From Liolophura sinensis (taxonomy: Eukaryota; Mollusca; Polyplacophora; Chitonida; Chitonidae), in contig NC_088295.1 in the NCBI RefSeq assembly GCF_032854445.1, forward strand, positions 78,084,028 through 78,148,027: a DNA stretch of 64,000 nucleotides, read 5' to 3'. The notes under the pieces were generated by a model. The model saw only the letters and a program-made list of their open reading frames with translations, was not told where the DNA came from and did not search any database. The stretch's first letter is position 1. Every line of letters starts with the position of its first letter. This document shows positions 51,801 through 61,390 of this stretch, one piece after another. A program made the translations under genes and the position numbers.

Positions 51801-54800
51801 AATTTGCGACAATGGTGAGTGCGAGCAGAGGCCCTAATTATGGGAGAATTATGAGCAACCCCCTGATATACAGACTCGGCGGTCAGCAGACAATATTTAA
51901 TTTTGGGACAAACTAAGATATTCAAAGAGTTTCCACGAGTATTTGTCTTTTTTAAGGACTTTCAAGTACTTGAAAATGAAATTGTATTTTTCAAGCGCTT
52001 TCAAGGAGTTTCAAGGACTGTGCGCACCCTGCAATCACTTGTTTAAAGGTGGAGAAAACATAAAAATGACATAAAGTTCAGATGAAAGAGTGCAAAAAGT
52101 TATTCCTAAATGTGGTCTTCGATATTTTTTCCAATTTTTCCTTAAGGAGAAAAAGACACTCGAAAATAATTTTTCTATGGTGGGTAATACCAAAAGGACC
52201 ACCTTTTGGTATTTATAGCCTTTGTTTAATAATGTCATAAATGAGGATGTAAAAAAGGTTTAATAAATATTTATGCACTAGAATCTGTTCTTTTCAGCTA
52301 AAAATGTATTAAAGCTTAATTTGGATTATATTTATATTTTTAATATGTTCATAAACATTATCATAATTTAGGTTAAATGCATATGTTGCAATATAAACAA
52401 AAAATTTACATTCAAATAAATTTATTAGACAAATATCACATCCTTATTTAGAACATTATTATGCAACAACCATAAATGCCAAAAGTTGGTCCCAAATACC
52501 CACCATACAAAAATATTTTCAAATACCCTTTTCTCTTACAAAAAAAAATAAATCCAAAAAAAATTTAAAGATCATATTTGCAAATAAGTTTTGACGCTCA
52601 TTCATCTTTCTGGCATCATTTTGATGTTTTCTTCTCCTTTAAGTGTCAACCCACTCCAACTGATGCATCATGTTCAGTTTTATGAAGGAAATTCTGCCAA
52701 GTACATGTGGATGATTCCTAATAAATTTTATGAAACTGTAAGATGTGTTGAAAACCATAACAGAAACAATGTTATAATGGGTTACTTTTCAGTTCTACTT
52801 AAGATGTGCTAACAAGTTTTAGGAAAAAAGAAAAACACATGTACACTACACTATAAACTCTTTTGATGTTGAAGAAAGTTTAACTTCATGAACAAAAAGA
52901 TCTTACTAAGAGAGTACATTAATTCCATGACATTCAAAAACAAAAATGCCCATTCTTAGTGAGATCCTTTTGTTGATGAAGTTAAATTTTATTCTTCAGC
53001 ATCAAAAGAGTGTACAGAACAAAAGTATCTTACTAAAAGTGTACATTTTTTTTTGGAATGTCATGGAATTACAATGTATACTGCTGTACTGTATGTTTAA
53101 TAAAGCTGTGTATGTAAATCTTCACCCTCTAACACTTGTTTTCAGCACAATTTTGTGTATACAATTATGATGAAAATGATGCTAAAAACATGCACAATAT
53201 TTCTCTACACCCACAGTTCTCTCGGAATGTTACAAAATATTGGTCGCACGGGTGGCTGGAAAGCTTGAAGAATTAGGGTATGATGGCTACTGTGGCTATA
53301 TTAACCAATCAGAATCTTCCTCAAGAGGAAATTCCCCGACACCTTGAGAGGAAAATTCCAAGCATGTATGGCAAATGGCTACAATCTTTGCATTCTGGAA
53401 ACCTGTATCTAAAACACCATGTTTAAGTTAGATGCTGCAGAGGCTCTCAAGATTCTTATTCAGATGTGCTGTTGCTATTGAGAGTTGACATAAATCTTAC
53501 CTGTTTCCTCCAGACTCATGTGTAAATGAGCATAACGAAAGAAGTTACGCGCTGCACCAGGGTTACTGCGCAGCAAGGCTTTACAACGACTGAGCTGAAC
53601 ATCTGGTGTCTTGTCTAAAGTGACAAAGCTGTTAAAGATGAGGCGCATGATTCTGCGAGCCACAGGTGCGGTATCTATCTCCAGTCTGGCTAGCAGGTGC
53701 TCCATGGGAATGACAGACCAGAACTACAATGGCAATACATTACACTAAGGGACTGAATATTAGTTTATCCAACATATAAAACCTTCCTCCTATGAAAATA
53801 GAACATTACAAATCCATTTTCCAGAATTTAAAATAATCCATACCTATTAAATACATCTCCAAATGGGTCATCCCACTAAGAGTTAACAAAATTTCATAAA
53901 CATTTACTCAGGAAACAGAAAAACAGGATTATAAATGATAGCACATGAAAAATGGTCACAATACAAAAATAAATTCACCAGTCCATTAACAGTAATAAAT
54001 TTTCTGAATTTAATCAAAAGTAGTCAAAGTTAGTATCACGCAACTGAATCCAAAGACAGCTAATACTGTTTATTCAAATGATAAAATGAGTTGGAGTGAA
54101 CAAAAATCTCACCTTTATTCCTCGAACACTTTTCACCTTGAGAAGAAGTTCAAGCATTGTCAAACGGACCTTTTCTGATGTATCGTGAATGAAGTCCTTA
54201 AGAGCTGGCAGGAGAGACTTCAACAAAGGGTGACATAAGTGGTTGTCCAGGAGCTCCAGTTGACCCTAAAATCCTCAACGTGAAAATATGATCATTTAGG
54301 ATGGTCAGAATCATGTTTGTCATTGATCAGAAATGGTCCACCTAATATACTACTGAAAGCTGAGAGAATAATGCACACTTTCATACCCAACAAAACCCAA
54401 CAAAACATCAAACTAATCTGAATACACCATCATAAATATGTTGATAGTGTATCCTGTGAAGCAAAATGTTATTTTTGATTGCTTTGGAGTCTCTTTCCAC
54501 AATCCTTTCTAGCATTTCATGGCCTTTCTATTCCAAACGTGTCACACTTCAAGTGTCTCGCTGGAATGCTTACAAAGCACCAGAAATGACCCTCTACCCA
54601 GTCAAAGTGCTTAAGGTATTCCCTTCTGGAGAGAGCAATAAAGGTAGTACACAGGTTGCATATTTTAGTCTTGACTGCCATCTGGCTCAAGGATGCTTTA
54701 ACCACTCACACCAAAGTTATTTAGAGTCGTATGATTTTTAAGAAGACAAACAGACCAAAAGGTAAGTTCTGTTGACAGCATTATAATGGTTAAAGACGAA

Positions 54801-57800
54801 TGTCAATGAACAAAACATACTGCCATAAAAATAAACTTGATCCCATCCGACTTTTCAGTTTAATTTTTTTAGTTCTGCTAACCTTGATGACTGCCACACG
54901 GACATCAGCTGAGGAGACATCATAGATAACCTCCTGGTAAAGCTTAGTGATGAGAGCCTGGGTGACAGCTATGGGGATCACTTCCCAGTATACAGAGATG
55001 ATGTGACAAACCCCCTGTACAGTCACTGTCCTCACCTCAACATACGGGTCGGATAGCAGGGTCTACAAGTATACCATAAGTATGAAGGTCTCCTACCATC
55101 AAACCTCTGAAGGATGTTTTTCATGTGCACATCTCACACAAGTTATGTCCCTTCGATCAAGTAAAAATCTCATAAACCTATCCCTAAATGAAGCACCCTT
55201 ACCAAAAATGAAGTATCAACTTTTATGGAGATAAAATAAGTGGAAGGCAAGAAAAAGAAAATGGCAAGGAATGTGTTTTGAAACCACTAATGACTCTTAT
55301 CAATTTACATAATCATTGGAAAATATATTAATTGTAATTCAGGATCGATGACTGCTGTTTTTCCGGTCAATTCACAATACTGTCAACTGATGTACTGGTG
55401 ATAAGTGAGATAACATAAGTCAGACAACCACTGACATAATCCTTTTATTCTTTAAGTGAAATGATAACTGATAAACCTCCAAACTCATGATAAAAGGCAG
55501 TTATAACGAACTTCAAAGGTACAGTCCGTATCATGAACAGGTGACACGTACCTGGAGAAGATCAAACTGTTTCTGGAGCAACCGGTCTGTCTCTTCTACA
55601 TTAGATTCAGGGTTCTCCAGGGGAAAGGCGTCCACCAGCAGAGCAGCAGAGTTGGCCCGTACTGCACCATTCGCCACCTGATCAAACCAAGAACCGCATG
55701 TGTCAATCGCAGCACAGAATAACTGGCAATCTCTCTATAACATGAAATCTGATGTATGTGAAACAGCAACACAGTTCTCAAGCAGACAGACATATGAAGT
55801 ACTGTGGGGAGGAGAATCTCATTGAATTTACCTTGAGATCTGAACTATTTAAAAAAGCAAACACTACTGTCCTTGGTGTTAAAAATGTTTCACAATCAAC
55901 AATGAGGTCAGAGCAATATAAAACAGCAACACTGCTTGTCATGTAGGCAAATATTGTGATGTACATGTCATACAACTTACCTTGAGGGATCGCCACAAAA
56001 TGGGCTCATAGAGTCTCAATAACATTTCATCAACACCTCTCTGTTTCTTCTGCTTGTGGATGTATCCTAGCACCTGGAAATATTCATGAATCTGTTTCAC
56101 ATTCTGTTAAACATTCTGAAGAGGAGACTCCCCAACCACTATCCTTTTTGGCATGAAATCTGATTGAGCTGTTTTCAAAGGAAACAGGTTACGGCTTATT
56201 TGCACAAATTGCCTTGGAAATATATACCAATCCCTTTAACATGTGTATTCATAGCATTTATAAATTCCTTAAAGTGAAAGTTCAGTCCCAAGAGAAACCA
56301 AGTCTAAATACTAAAATGATTCGAAGCCCTAAGAAACAGAGGTTCATAAAGTTGTACCATGAATAACACTATTCAACCGGTATAAGTGAAGAGTCCTCAA
56401 AACTAAATTCTCATCAGCTATCCTGATGTGATGTGATGTTATTTCCCTATGTGATGATGAATCGGGCGGATATGACGTCAAGTAAAGCAGCTATGCTGGA
56501 ATGATGTTTCCGCATTATCCTCCTACACTAACAATTAAGGTTTTAACTGAATGCAATTTTTTTTACAATTTAGGAAAACAATTCAGACTATCTTGATCCT
56601 TATCATTAAACCCTGCTTTTAACACATACAGGTCTTGACACTGGAGTAGCTCATCAAGCTATGAAAGCTTTGACTTTACTGCCCTTCATTACCTTTCTTA
56701 GCACAAATGCCATTGAGCGTGAGGACTGCCTTTTTGCATGGACAGCATGATGCATCAAATCTTGAATACAGGAAACTTCTATTTTCTGAAAAACAACAAA
56801 ATGGACACTTTAACATAAATATTAAGAACATCAGTTGAAAACTGTATGACAAACCAACGCATTCAAAAGGTGCATGTCATCTCAGGATTTACAACAATAT
56901 TTAATGCATTTAATTAAATATTTTGTCAAATGAAGCCCCTTTAAGTGACTAGGATATATAACATCTGATACTAGCACCTGACTATGTTTACATCCACTCC
57001 AGTATCTAACAACAAACAAAGCAGATGTGTACCCACATGAAACCAGTTTAGTACCTGTAAACACTGGCCTGATGCAACTCTCCATGCACGGAAGTACACC
57101 TCCCCATAGTGCTCCAGAAAAGACCTGCCAGCAAGTAGCAGAAAGATGAAAGTTTACTGGGAAACTAACATAAAAAAACATGTTCCAAACAAACCTCAAA
57201 ACAGATTTCAAAAAATCAACAGAACCCTCAGAATTGGAAAAAATGGGCATGTTAGTCATGGTCAAAATTTATGGTCATTTAGGGCAAACGTAATTAGCCT
57301 CCAAATGTAAACAATATTTTATAGGTTCTTCCTTTTTGGAGGTTTCATCTTCATCAAAGTCCAGCAAGGTGGATGTACACAAATCATTAACATTCTCCTA
57401 TTCATCAGTAAGCTGAGACGCACTCAGGCTGTTCCTTCAAGGTCTACTATCTGTGACAAAATTTCAAAACCTTAATAGTCTTGGGTAAACCATTTTACAT
57501 CAAGTTCATATTTCCAAATCTCACATATTTACCGTGGTGAAAATACCTACTCACCTGGGAGCTACTGGTAGCTGGTTTTTAATGGTGTTATGTATGAACT
57601 CAATCATGTTTTGTCCAAGACTAAAGAGAAAACTTAAAAACCTTCGCCCCTGAAAACACATTATTAGTAGATGATTATTACAATTGAAACCAGTTTTCAT
57701 CACAGAAGGATATGAAAATGCTATCAGAAGAAGTGTCACTCTACTCTGTTTCCATTCAAGGTCATTTATCTGTGTTGGAAACACAGTAACATTTGGTTTA

Positions 57801-60800
57801 TTAATCTGATCTGAGCTTGCTGTTATACTCAACAAATTTCACTTGATAAATATCTGATTTGGGGGGGGGGGGGGGCGGGGCAAAATGGGCATCAAGGGGA
57901 GACAGCTACTGTACTTAACAAGGTGCCCACCAAAAGACTTACTGCAACCTCATTTGTCACGGGTAAAAATTTTAAAAAAAGTGTACAAGAGGGTGGCGGT
58001 TAAATAGTCTTTATAACCGTTAAAAAATGTTAAAATTCTGATTGAGGTTTTGAGGCCTTTTTTTTTACTTTATGAAGTTCCTTTTAATAAAATTCAAAAC
58101 TGTTACACTTGTGGCTTATAAGAGTAAGATCAGATGATAACACTTCCCAAGAGTGAACATGTCATAAGCAGTATTAAGATTGAGAGCACAAACCTCATCG
58201 CTTTTCAGGTATGACACATGCATATAGCAGTGGAGCAAAAGTCCTCGGACATGCTCAGACGCCTGGCTACATACATCTATCAGCTTGACAGCTTCTCTCA
58301 TTGCCCATACTCTCTTCAGATCAGTCACCTGTGGAGTCACAAAAGAGTTAATAGGGGAAAGAGTTAATAAAACTGGGGAAAACATTTCTTTACTTATTTG
58401 AACGGTCTTAGATGCCCTGGTTTATAAGAATTTTTCAGAAGAAACTGGAGAGCTTGGAGTAAACCACCACCCTTTGCCAGCTGCCTCCTGACTTTAAAGT
58501 GCAGTCGAAATAAGGAGGCAGATTCGAACATGTGACCCCATGGGTCAAGGGCCTGACAGTTGCCGCTGCGTTATCTACGTCCTTTGACTGGCCGTGTCAG
58601 CGGTGGGCCCCTTACAGGAAGAACAAATGTGTGGAAATACATGCAGTCCTGGGAAATGACAAACCACTATGTAGTAAGCATTCATAACATGTAGTACAAA
58701 ATAGGCATTTCTGCATATTTTTTCTTGCTAGAGACAATTAGAAATGTTCAGCAGGTTAAAACTTTTAAAGGATTGATACCTGTTGTATAGAATACTTACA
58801 GGAGATTTGTTTTGCAAACTACGTTCCAGTAAGTAGGTGAATGTATTTATTCCAAGTTCTTCTCTTCCATTCAGCTCCCGGGTCCACCATAACTCAAACA
58901 ATTTGGCCATGGAGTTCTTCAGCTTATCAGCAGTGTCAGGAAGGGAAAGCATCACACCTGAAGTCAGAACAATCATGCCCAGAGACATATACCAGGCCTT
59001 GTATTGTATACAAACAGAAGTCTTCTCACCACACAATGAAAGCTAAAGTATAGCAGGCATAAAGCAATAAGACAGTTGGGTCCATGTGCTTTGACGCAAT
59101 AGTGCATACAAATGAATAATAACCACTTTCATAGATACATTTTTATTTTACTGATAACAGTAAAGTCCTCCTCAAATTTATGCATGAACCACAACCAAAA
59201 AATTTATAACAACACATGTTTTATCCAGGATCACTACATATGTCAGTGAGAACGTGTCTCAGTGTCCGTAAGATGAAATTAACAAGGGAGGAATAAGAAA
59301 AAAGTGAAAACGCTACACTCTGATTTCAAAATTTGGCCAACTCTGTGGATCACTATGCAGCAGAAATTAAAAAAGTTCATAAAACTAACATGATGAAAAC
59401 AATTTAATGAAATAATAACAAGTTTGCAAAAATTGAAATACTGCATAATTTAATAATACTTACCATGTATAATAACTGCAGTGTCATAGAAGGAGTCTGG
59501 CACGTGCGGAGAATCAGACGTCAGAGCAGCTGTAGCCAAGGTGACTACACTCTGTAACACGTCCAGCATCTGTTTGTTCTTCTGAAAAAACATACAACCA
59601 AATTCCATGAAGTTAAGTGCATGTACAAGTATCAGGGAAACCCAAGAGCCCAACAGCATCAGCTAACTTTCTTAATAGACTCACTGTGTTGTGGGGATTG
59701 ACCAGTGACCAAGTGAGGAAACTTAAAAGTGGAGGCTAATCCAGTTTAATATCATGTCTATGACAGCAACTTTGGTAAGTGAACACAACCAGCAGTTCTG
59801 TTAACTTCAGATTATTTTTTTTTTTGTCATTCATCATTCGGACAATGAATATTCTGTTATGCTCAACACCGGGGAATAAGCACAGTCCTACTGTCATTAT
59901 ACATGTACTTTGTGATGTGCCTCCATGTCTGGTGTCTTCCACCACATAACATCATTGTTTAGATGCATTTTATTCACTGCACAAAACACAAAGAAAAACA
60001 TGTAAACATATCCTTCACTGTAATGTTAGTTCTATTAATGTTACATCTGCATTGGCACGAGCCCGTCTCACCTGCACACTCTCCTCATTATCAGGGTTGT
60101 CATCATCATCAAGGTTGAGCAATGTGGAAGTACACACCCCATGAACCTTCTCCCATACATCAGCAAACTGAGAGGCACCCAGACTGTTCAATGCTTCTTC
60201 AAGATCTACTATCTTTGTGTGGTTCTGCTGTAAATAAAGTTTGATTCAAATGCTCGTCGCCATGATGCATACAAGTTCTTTAGGGCAGCTGTTGTAAACA
60301 AATAGACTGCATGTTTTTCTAATATTTCTTGGCGTTGTCCACTTTATTCAAGCTTCGTTCTTATGGACAACCAACAATATTATACAGTCAGAGCATTGGC
60401 CTTCAAAATAAAGATCAAGAAAACTACATAACATTAACAGGAACAAATGTGAGAAGTATTTTATATGACAACTACTCATGTTATCAGGTAAACAAATGAA
60501 CCAAACTTAGCTGATGTTCTCAAATATACAAAATTCAACAGCACATATTTAAGTCAGCCAGGCTTTTTTTCTACAAGTGTGCTACACCTGCCCTCTGAAG
60601 TTTTGCCGGTGCAACGTTAATAGATCATAGGCAGTGGTAATTGCCACCCTACCATATTTTTTGGGGTGAGAAATGCACCTTTGCAAGCGTGCCCCTTTTG
60701 AATGTTAGCTTGGGGTTAGTTGTATCGTTAGCGTTTTTACTGCTGTAAGAATATCTTTTCTATGTCCACTGTTTTACTCTTCAGAGATTTGGTTGTACAT

Positions 60801-61064
60801 ATAACTATAACTGTATTTTACAAAGAATGAACTTCTCCAGAATACATGTATGTAGTAGACATGTCACAAGCTTACACTGTGTTCAATGAACCAAACAGCA
60901 CTTTGTCTTTAGGCATATATATACCATATATACCATCTAACACCAAGCCACTCAACATTCTTAATTTACCACCTAACAGTACTTACATATTTCACCATGA
61001 ATGCTATAAACAAGTCTGCATCTTGCTTCTCTGTTGTATCCAGGAGTTCTTCCCTTAAAGTCAT
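32813..61064 (-). CDS. NCAPG2: Condensin-2 complex subunit G2 (complete, 28 coding exons)
   Basis: HEAT-repeat, non-SMC subunit of condensin II, which compacts mitotic chromosomes with SMC2, SMC4, NCAPH2 and NCAPD3 in the nucleus. Joining 28 exons (coordinates in the two block entries) gives 3531 bp, 1176 aa, every junction in phase; vertebrate NCAPG2 is close to 1140 aa. Diagnostic stretches follow the family order: an N-terminus beginning MTLREELLD; LPDTADKL...LFELWW; GRRFLSFLF; HNTIKNQL; VYFRAWR; MLLRLYEPILWRSLK; RANSAALLVDAFP; SADVRVAVIK; HDTSEKVR; FWSVIPMEHLLARLEID; RRIMRLIFNSF; YWVLLEAMCNWG; LSDLPPLS. The start at 61064 aligns with the family N-terminus; an in-frame upstream ATG at 62579 is possible. 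Intron 13 (7.6 kb) holds an antisense TRIM gene, and intron 16 a 3.1-kb satellite. Confidence 0.96.
34880..35240 (-). repeat. 62-bp tandem array amplifying an NCAPG2 exon end and its splice donor
   Basis: Six copies have donor-equivalent AC dinucleotides ending at 34895, 34958, 35019, 35081, 35143 and 35205 (spacing 63, 61, 62, 62, 62). Each copy, read on the minus strand, holds the exon 24 end (GACCTCACCCATCACAGTAA), a GTGAGTCAC donor, and intron sequence (ACAGTTGTCTGGGATGTCAT). The true exon junction is the outermost 5' copy (35206). One copy has GTGAGGCAC. More diverged related blocks with an AAGTGACTCACT-like core continue to about 34400. Confidence 0.9.
35437..35600 (-). mobile_element. 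SINE, main family
   Basis: Reverse-strand copy: TTGACTTATACGACTGCGGC, CAGCATTATGGTGGGAGAAA, GGCAGAGCCCTAGGGAAACC, then GGAAGACAGCATGAGCTTGA. The tail side is diverged. Confidence 0.75.
38390..38820 (+). mobile_element. tRNA-headed SINE next to a reversed ACGTTAAAC-family segment
   Basis: 38392-38460 is tRNA-like: A box GTGGCCTAATGG and B box GGATCAATCC. From about 38555 (GGCGTTTAATGTCGCACTTA) to 38820 the sequence matches the reverse of the 13890-14166 element, including ACACCAGACATGACACC and AAGTGAGGCAGCAACTAGTA. This could be one composite or two adjacent insertions. Confidence 0.6.
40015..40180 (+). mobile_element. Diverged ACGTTAAAC-family segment
   Basis: TTTCTGTCATTTGATGACGA followed by GAGGCAGAGCGAGTCCATCC resembles the 38575-38660 segment, heavily substituted. 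Confidence 0.4.
40335..40555 (-). mobile_element. tRNA-derived SINE, second type
   Basis: The minus strand from 40552 reads like a tRNA: A-box-like AGTGGTCCAATGGTTAAAGC and B box GGTTCAAACCC (near 40490), then a non-tRNA body. The head resembles the one at 38392. Confidence 0.65.
40672..43800. repeat. 78-bp satellite array, about 40 units, with higher-order structure
   Basis: The unit GGAAGTATAATGTGGAGTTG...CCTTGTATCCAGGTACACTG...GGTTCTAATAAAGGTC... repeats every 78 bp for 3.1 kb in NCAPG2 intron 16. Because 78 is divisible by three and the unit lacks stops in one frame on each strand, long false open frames exist both ways (26-residue period). Variant sites define subtypes. At about 41000-41385 two subtypes alternate (156-bp period). 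At about 42590-43020 a three-unit block (234 bp) repeats. Each unit has an AATAAA hexamer on the plus strand, antisense to NCAPG2. A short indel and a C-run mark 42300-42312. Confidence 0.97.
44060..44540 (-). mobile_element. Unnamed dispersed element, copy 2
   Basis: Inverse-orientation homologue of 22040-22610, with blocks in the matching order: TTGGTAGCTTGTCTGATTGA, AATCAAGAAGAAAGGCCAAA, GCATTTGGCAATCCATATAC and TGATAAGCAAATCGCTACAA. It lies in NCAPG2 intron 16 between the satellite and exon 16. Confidence 0.7.
45925..46172 (-). mobile_element. SINE, near full length
   Basis: Reverse-strand copy running from TTATTTATTTGACCGGAATT through GTACTCAAGAATATTTCATG, GAAGCCAGCATGAGTTGGAA and GGTAAGAGGCTCCTGGATCA to the head. 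It is followed at once by a C-run. It lies 66 bp upstream (in transcription order) of NCAPG2 exon 14. Confidence 0.8.
46176..46199. repeat. Poly-C run
   Basis: Two C-tracts separated by one T, next to the 5' head of a SINE. Confidence 0.9.
46389..46480 (-). mobile_element. ACGACGTTAAAC-family tail fragment, reversed
   Basis: GGGTTGAATGTCGTACTCAA followed by CAATTTTTAACTTG is the reverse of the family tail seen at 14130. Confidence 0.5.
46702..46797 (-). other. Candidate NCAPG2 cassette exon (unproven)
   Basis: On the minus strand, TTTATTTAG precedes 46797 and GTAAGA follows 46702. The 96-bp interval fits between exons 13 and 14 (phase 1 in, phase 1 out) with no stop. It would add 32 residues starting VRSLSEDTLK. 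It shows no family similarity, and the 13-14 junction without it matches vertebrate proteins well, so it may be chance. Confidence 0.3.
47457..49754 (+). CDS. TRIM-NHL protein (RING, two B-boxes, coiled coil, NHL repeats), intronless
   Basis: Likely RING E3 ubiquitin ligase, 765 aa, in the broad TRIM2/3/32/71 architecture. RING C3HC4 spans about residues 16-58 (C16, C19, C31, H33, C36, C39, C55, C58). B-box 1 is about 95-137 (CEFC...CLDC...CDTC...H), B-box 2 about 160-194 (C..H...YCTKCEQLLCLTCK...H..H). A charged coiled coil spans about 200-345. A proline-rich, basic linker covers about 365-505. About six NHL beta-propeller blades (515-765) show repeats of DIAVNSIGELLVVDS, VAVNSKDEIIVADW and CADTYGNLILVDRG. 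No filamin/immunoglobulin-like domain is evident between coiled coil and NHL, unlike TRIM2/3/71. The ATG has a fair context (AGCATGG). It is one uninterrupted exon lying antisense in NCAPG2 intron 13, so a retroposed origin or a lineage-expanded intronless TRIM is likely. GC content is visibly higher than the surrounding intron. Substrates and exact orthology cannot be told. Confidence 0.95.
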   Translation: MASTLPNYISNDFVTCSLCFSAYKDPRTLPCLHSFCHSCLQDYLSKNTNSSVFACPVCKTRTMSASEGATRFKANHFLSSLKDTFPDVKDLTPWCEFCAGEGRDKSGTSRCLDCRQSLCDTCAAVHCRTKLTQSHLVLTMYQLQSGKYDRDIRIRQPITCEVHPGKKVKLYCTKCEQLLCLTCKATDHDGHKCVDLFDIGSHDREFLRTLMEPVKNKVPMFERQLREVESSETDVMVNREHLMEELHARRDFLCKMIEDRCNTLKAQIDGVFVSHQKQLEGYKESLRLDIQSMKTAADFTDKLVTHGRDAEIVSMKSLVHDRLVWLKSLETSAAQFQDGFKFQMGSISKEELQKVFGNLVRGAFPQPRSVTPLPTISPKPVADRTPRYEQPRDRGISPVREPAEKPVEYVYAETKPRDTVPILKSSHTYPEDSIPVHPHPFYTRPIKVRRDTRRTPPNVKKAPIAREHVQSAETRLPPVHQQPTRVANAHLSKAQMIRSLPVRTSQDSKKSWPTDIAVNSIGELLVVDSNNKKVKVFSKETFLRAEIGRTGRQKLIDPWSVAVLSNDNIVVTDRGSHNVKFYNHKGKFLYSFQGGLADPHGVAVNSKDEIIVADWEKRLVYVFDPNGNLLNSISGVDGSPLFHSPYYVSVTPSDDIIVSDYMGHCIKIFDPEGRALYQYGTRGAAEEQLKYPNGVCADTYGNLILVDRGNNRIHMISMEGQFRCFLATVQDGVRDPTAVCVDRDGHLAVTDGTGMIKMYRYFPLQ
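50544..52030. mobile_element. Possible hAT-like remnant (weak)
   Basis: The segment starts CAGGGTACC and ends GCGCACCC. A 7-bp direct repeat TGCAATC lies immediately outside both ends (50537-50543 and about 52030-52036). A GTTTTCCACGAG...TTTAAGG motif occurs near both ends in direct orientation, which argues against a simple terminal-inverted-repeat element. No transposase was seen. The rest of intron 13 between the TRIM gene and 52040 is AT-rich and otherwise featureless. Confidence 0.3.
52045..52640. mobile_element. Foldback element with about 200-bp imperfect inverted arms
   Basis: 52045-52250 and about 52437-52640 align as reverse complements along their length. Examples are CTATGGTGGGTAATACCAAA versus the reverse of the GGTCCCAAATACCCACCATA region, and AATAATGTCATAAATGAGGA versus the reverse of TCCTTATTTAGAACATTATT. 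The left arm contains a small perfect hairpin, ACCAAAAGG/CCTTTTGGT (52189-52210). It has no coding potential and lies in NCAPG2 intron 13. Confidence 0.75.
52858..53079. repeat. Two interlocked inverted repeats
   Basis: Pair 1: 52858-52911 with 52954-53010 (CTCTTTTGATG.TGAAGAA; AACTTCAT.AACAAAA.GATCT.ACTAAGA). Pair 2: 52914-52948 with 53043-53079 (ATTCCATGACATTC, then an A-run and ATG). The left arm of pair 2 lies in the loop of pair 1, so the pairs cross. RNA from here could form either stem or a pseudoknot-like fold. Confidence 0.75.
53501..61064 (-). CDS. NCAPG2: NCAPG2 coding exons 1-13
   Basis: Exons in order of transcription: 61064-60987, 60227-60072, 59581-59464, 58957-58800, 58328-58194, 57649-57555, 57124-57055, 56785-56693, 56073-55981, 55677-55552, 55062-54883, 54265-54113, 53723-53501. 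All have AG/GT borders. Exon 2 encodes a short acidic run (LDDDDNPDNEE). Exons 6-13 carry the strongest matches to the condensin-2 G2 family and the HEAT-like helical repeats. Exon 13 ends in phase 1 after the codons for HMSLEET and joins an exon at 45859. Intron 6 contains a dead copy of exon 2. Confidence 0.94.
57180..57283 (+). repeat. Unnamed dispersed repeat, copy 2
   Basis: Homologue of 8661-8763 in the same orientation, lying in NCAPG2 intron 6 just beyond exon 7. Confidence 0.7.
57341..57455 (-). pseudogene. Dead duplicate of NCAPG2 exon 2 inside intron 6
   Basis: 115 bp align with 60100-60217 of exon 2. Shared words include CATC.TCATCAA, AGCAA.GTGGA.GTACACA, ATCAG.AA.CTGAGA and TTCAAG.TCTACTATCT. 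Translation of the copy retains ASQLTDE, a stop where exon 2 has Trp (TGG to TAG), and LCTSTLLDFDED. It also has a short frame-changing deletion. No splice sites in the expected places are convincing. Confidence 0.85.
57861..57880. repeat. Poly-G run
   Basis: Fifteen G, one C, four G, in NCAPG2 intron 5. Confidence 0.95.
58450..58622 (-). mobile_element. tRNA-derived SINE, third type
   Basis: On the minus strand the B-box-like ATGTTCGAATCTGCC (about 58532) is followed by GCAGCTGGCAAAGGGTGGTG and GTTTACTCCAAGCTCTCCAG, a body distinct from the main family. The upstream tRNA-like head is degenerate. Confidence 0.55.
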
Positions 61065-61207
61065 TTTCCTTCTGTGCTAGAAAATGAAGAGAATAACCAG
61101 ACATTAACCAGCTAAATACATGTACATGTACTTATTCACACAACATACAGTACTCAGGGCATAATCTTCACACACTCTGTACATCCACTATTAAAGAAAA
61201 TATTCTA

Positions 61208-61305
61208 ATTATTTATTTGATTGGTGTTTTGTACTCAAGTACTCAAAAATATTTCACTTATACCAGGGTGGCCAGCATTATGATGGCAGTGCCCAGGGGT
61301 AAAAC
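61208..61305 (-). mobile_element. SINE 3' fragment, main family
   Basis: TTATTTGATTGGTGTTTTGT, CAAAAATATTTCACTTATAC and GTGGCCAGCATTATGATGGC. It lies upstream of NCAPG2 coding exon 1. Confidence 0.75.
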
Positions 61306-61390
61306 AAAATATAACTCTCGACCAACTGTATCATTTGTATGCCTCAATATATAAAAAACAACACATAATTAAATAGAACTTTTTGACACC

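Noticed and set aside
50544-52030. Confident hAT transposon call
   Set aside because: The flanking direct repeat is 7 bp, not 8. The two ends share a direct-orientation motif and only a short inverted one, and there is no transposase.
60987-61076. Upstream ATG at 62579 as the main NCAPG2 start
   Set aside because: Kept only as an alternative. The downstream ATG at 61064 aligns with the vertebrate N-terminus, while the extra 22 residues have no counterpart.
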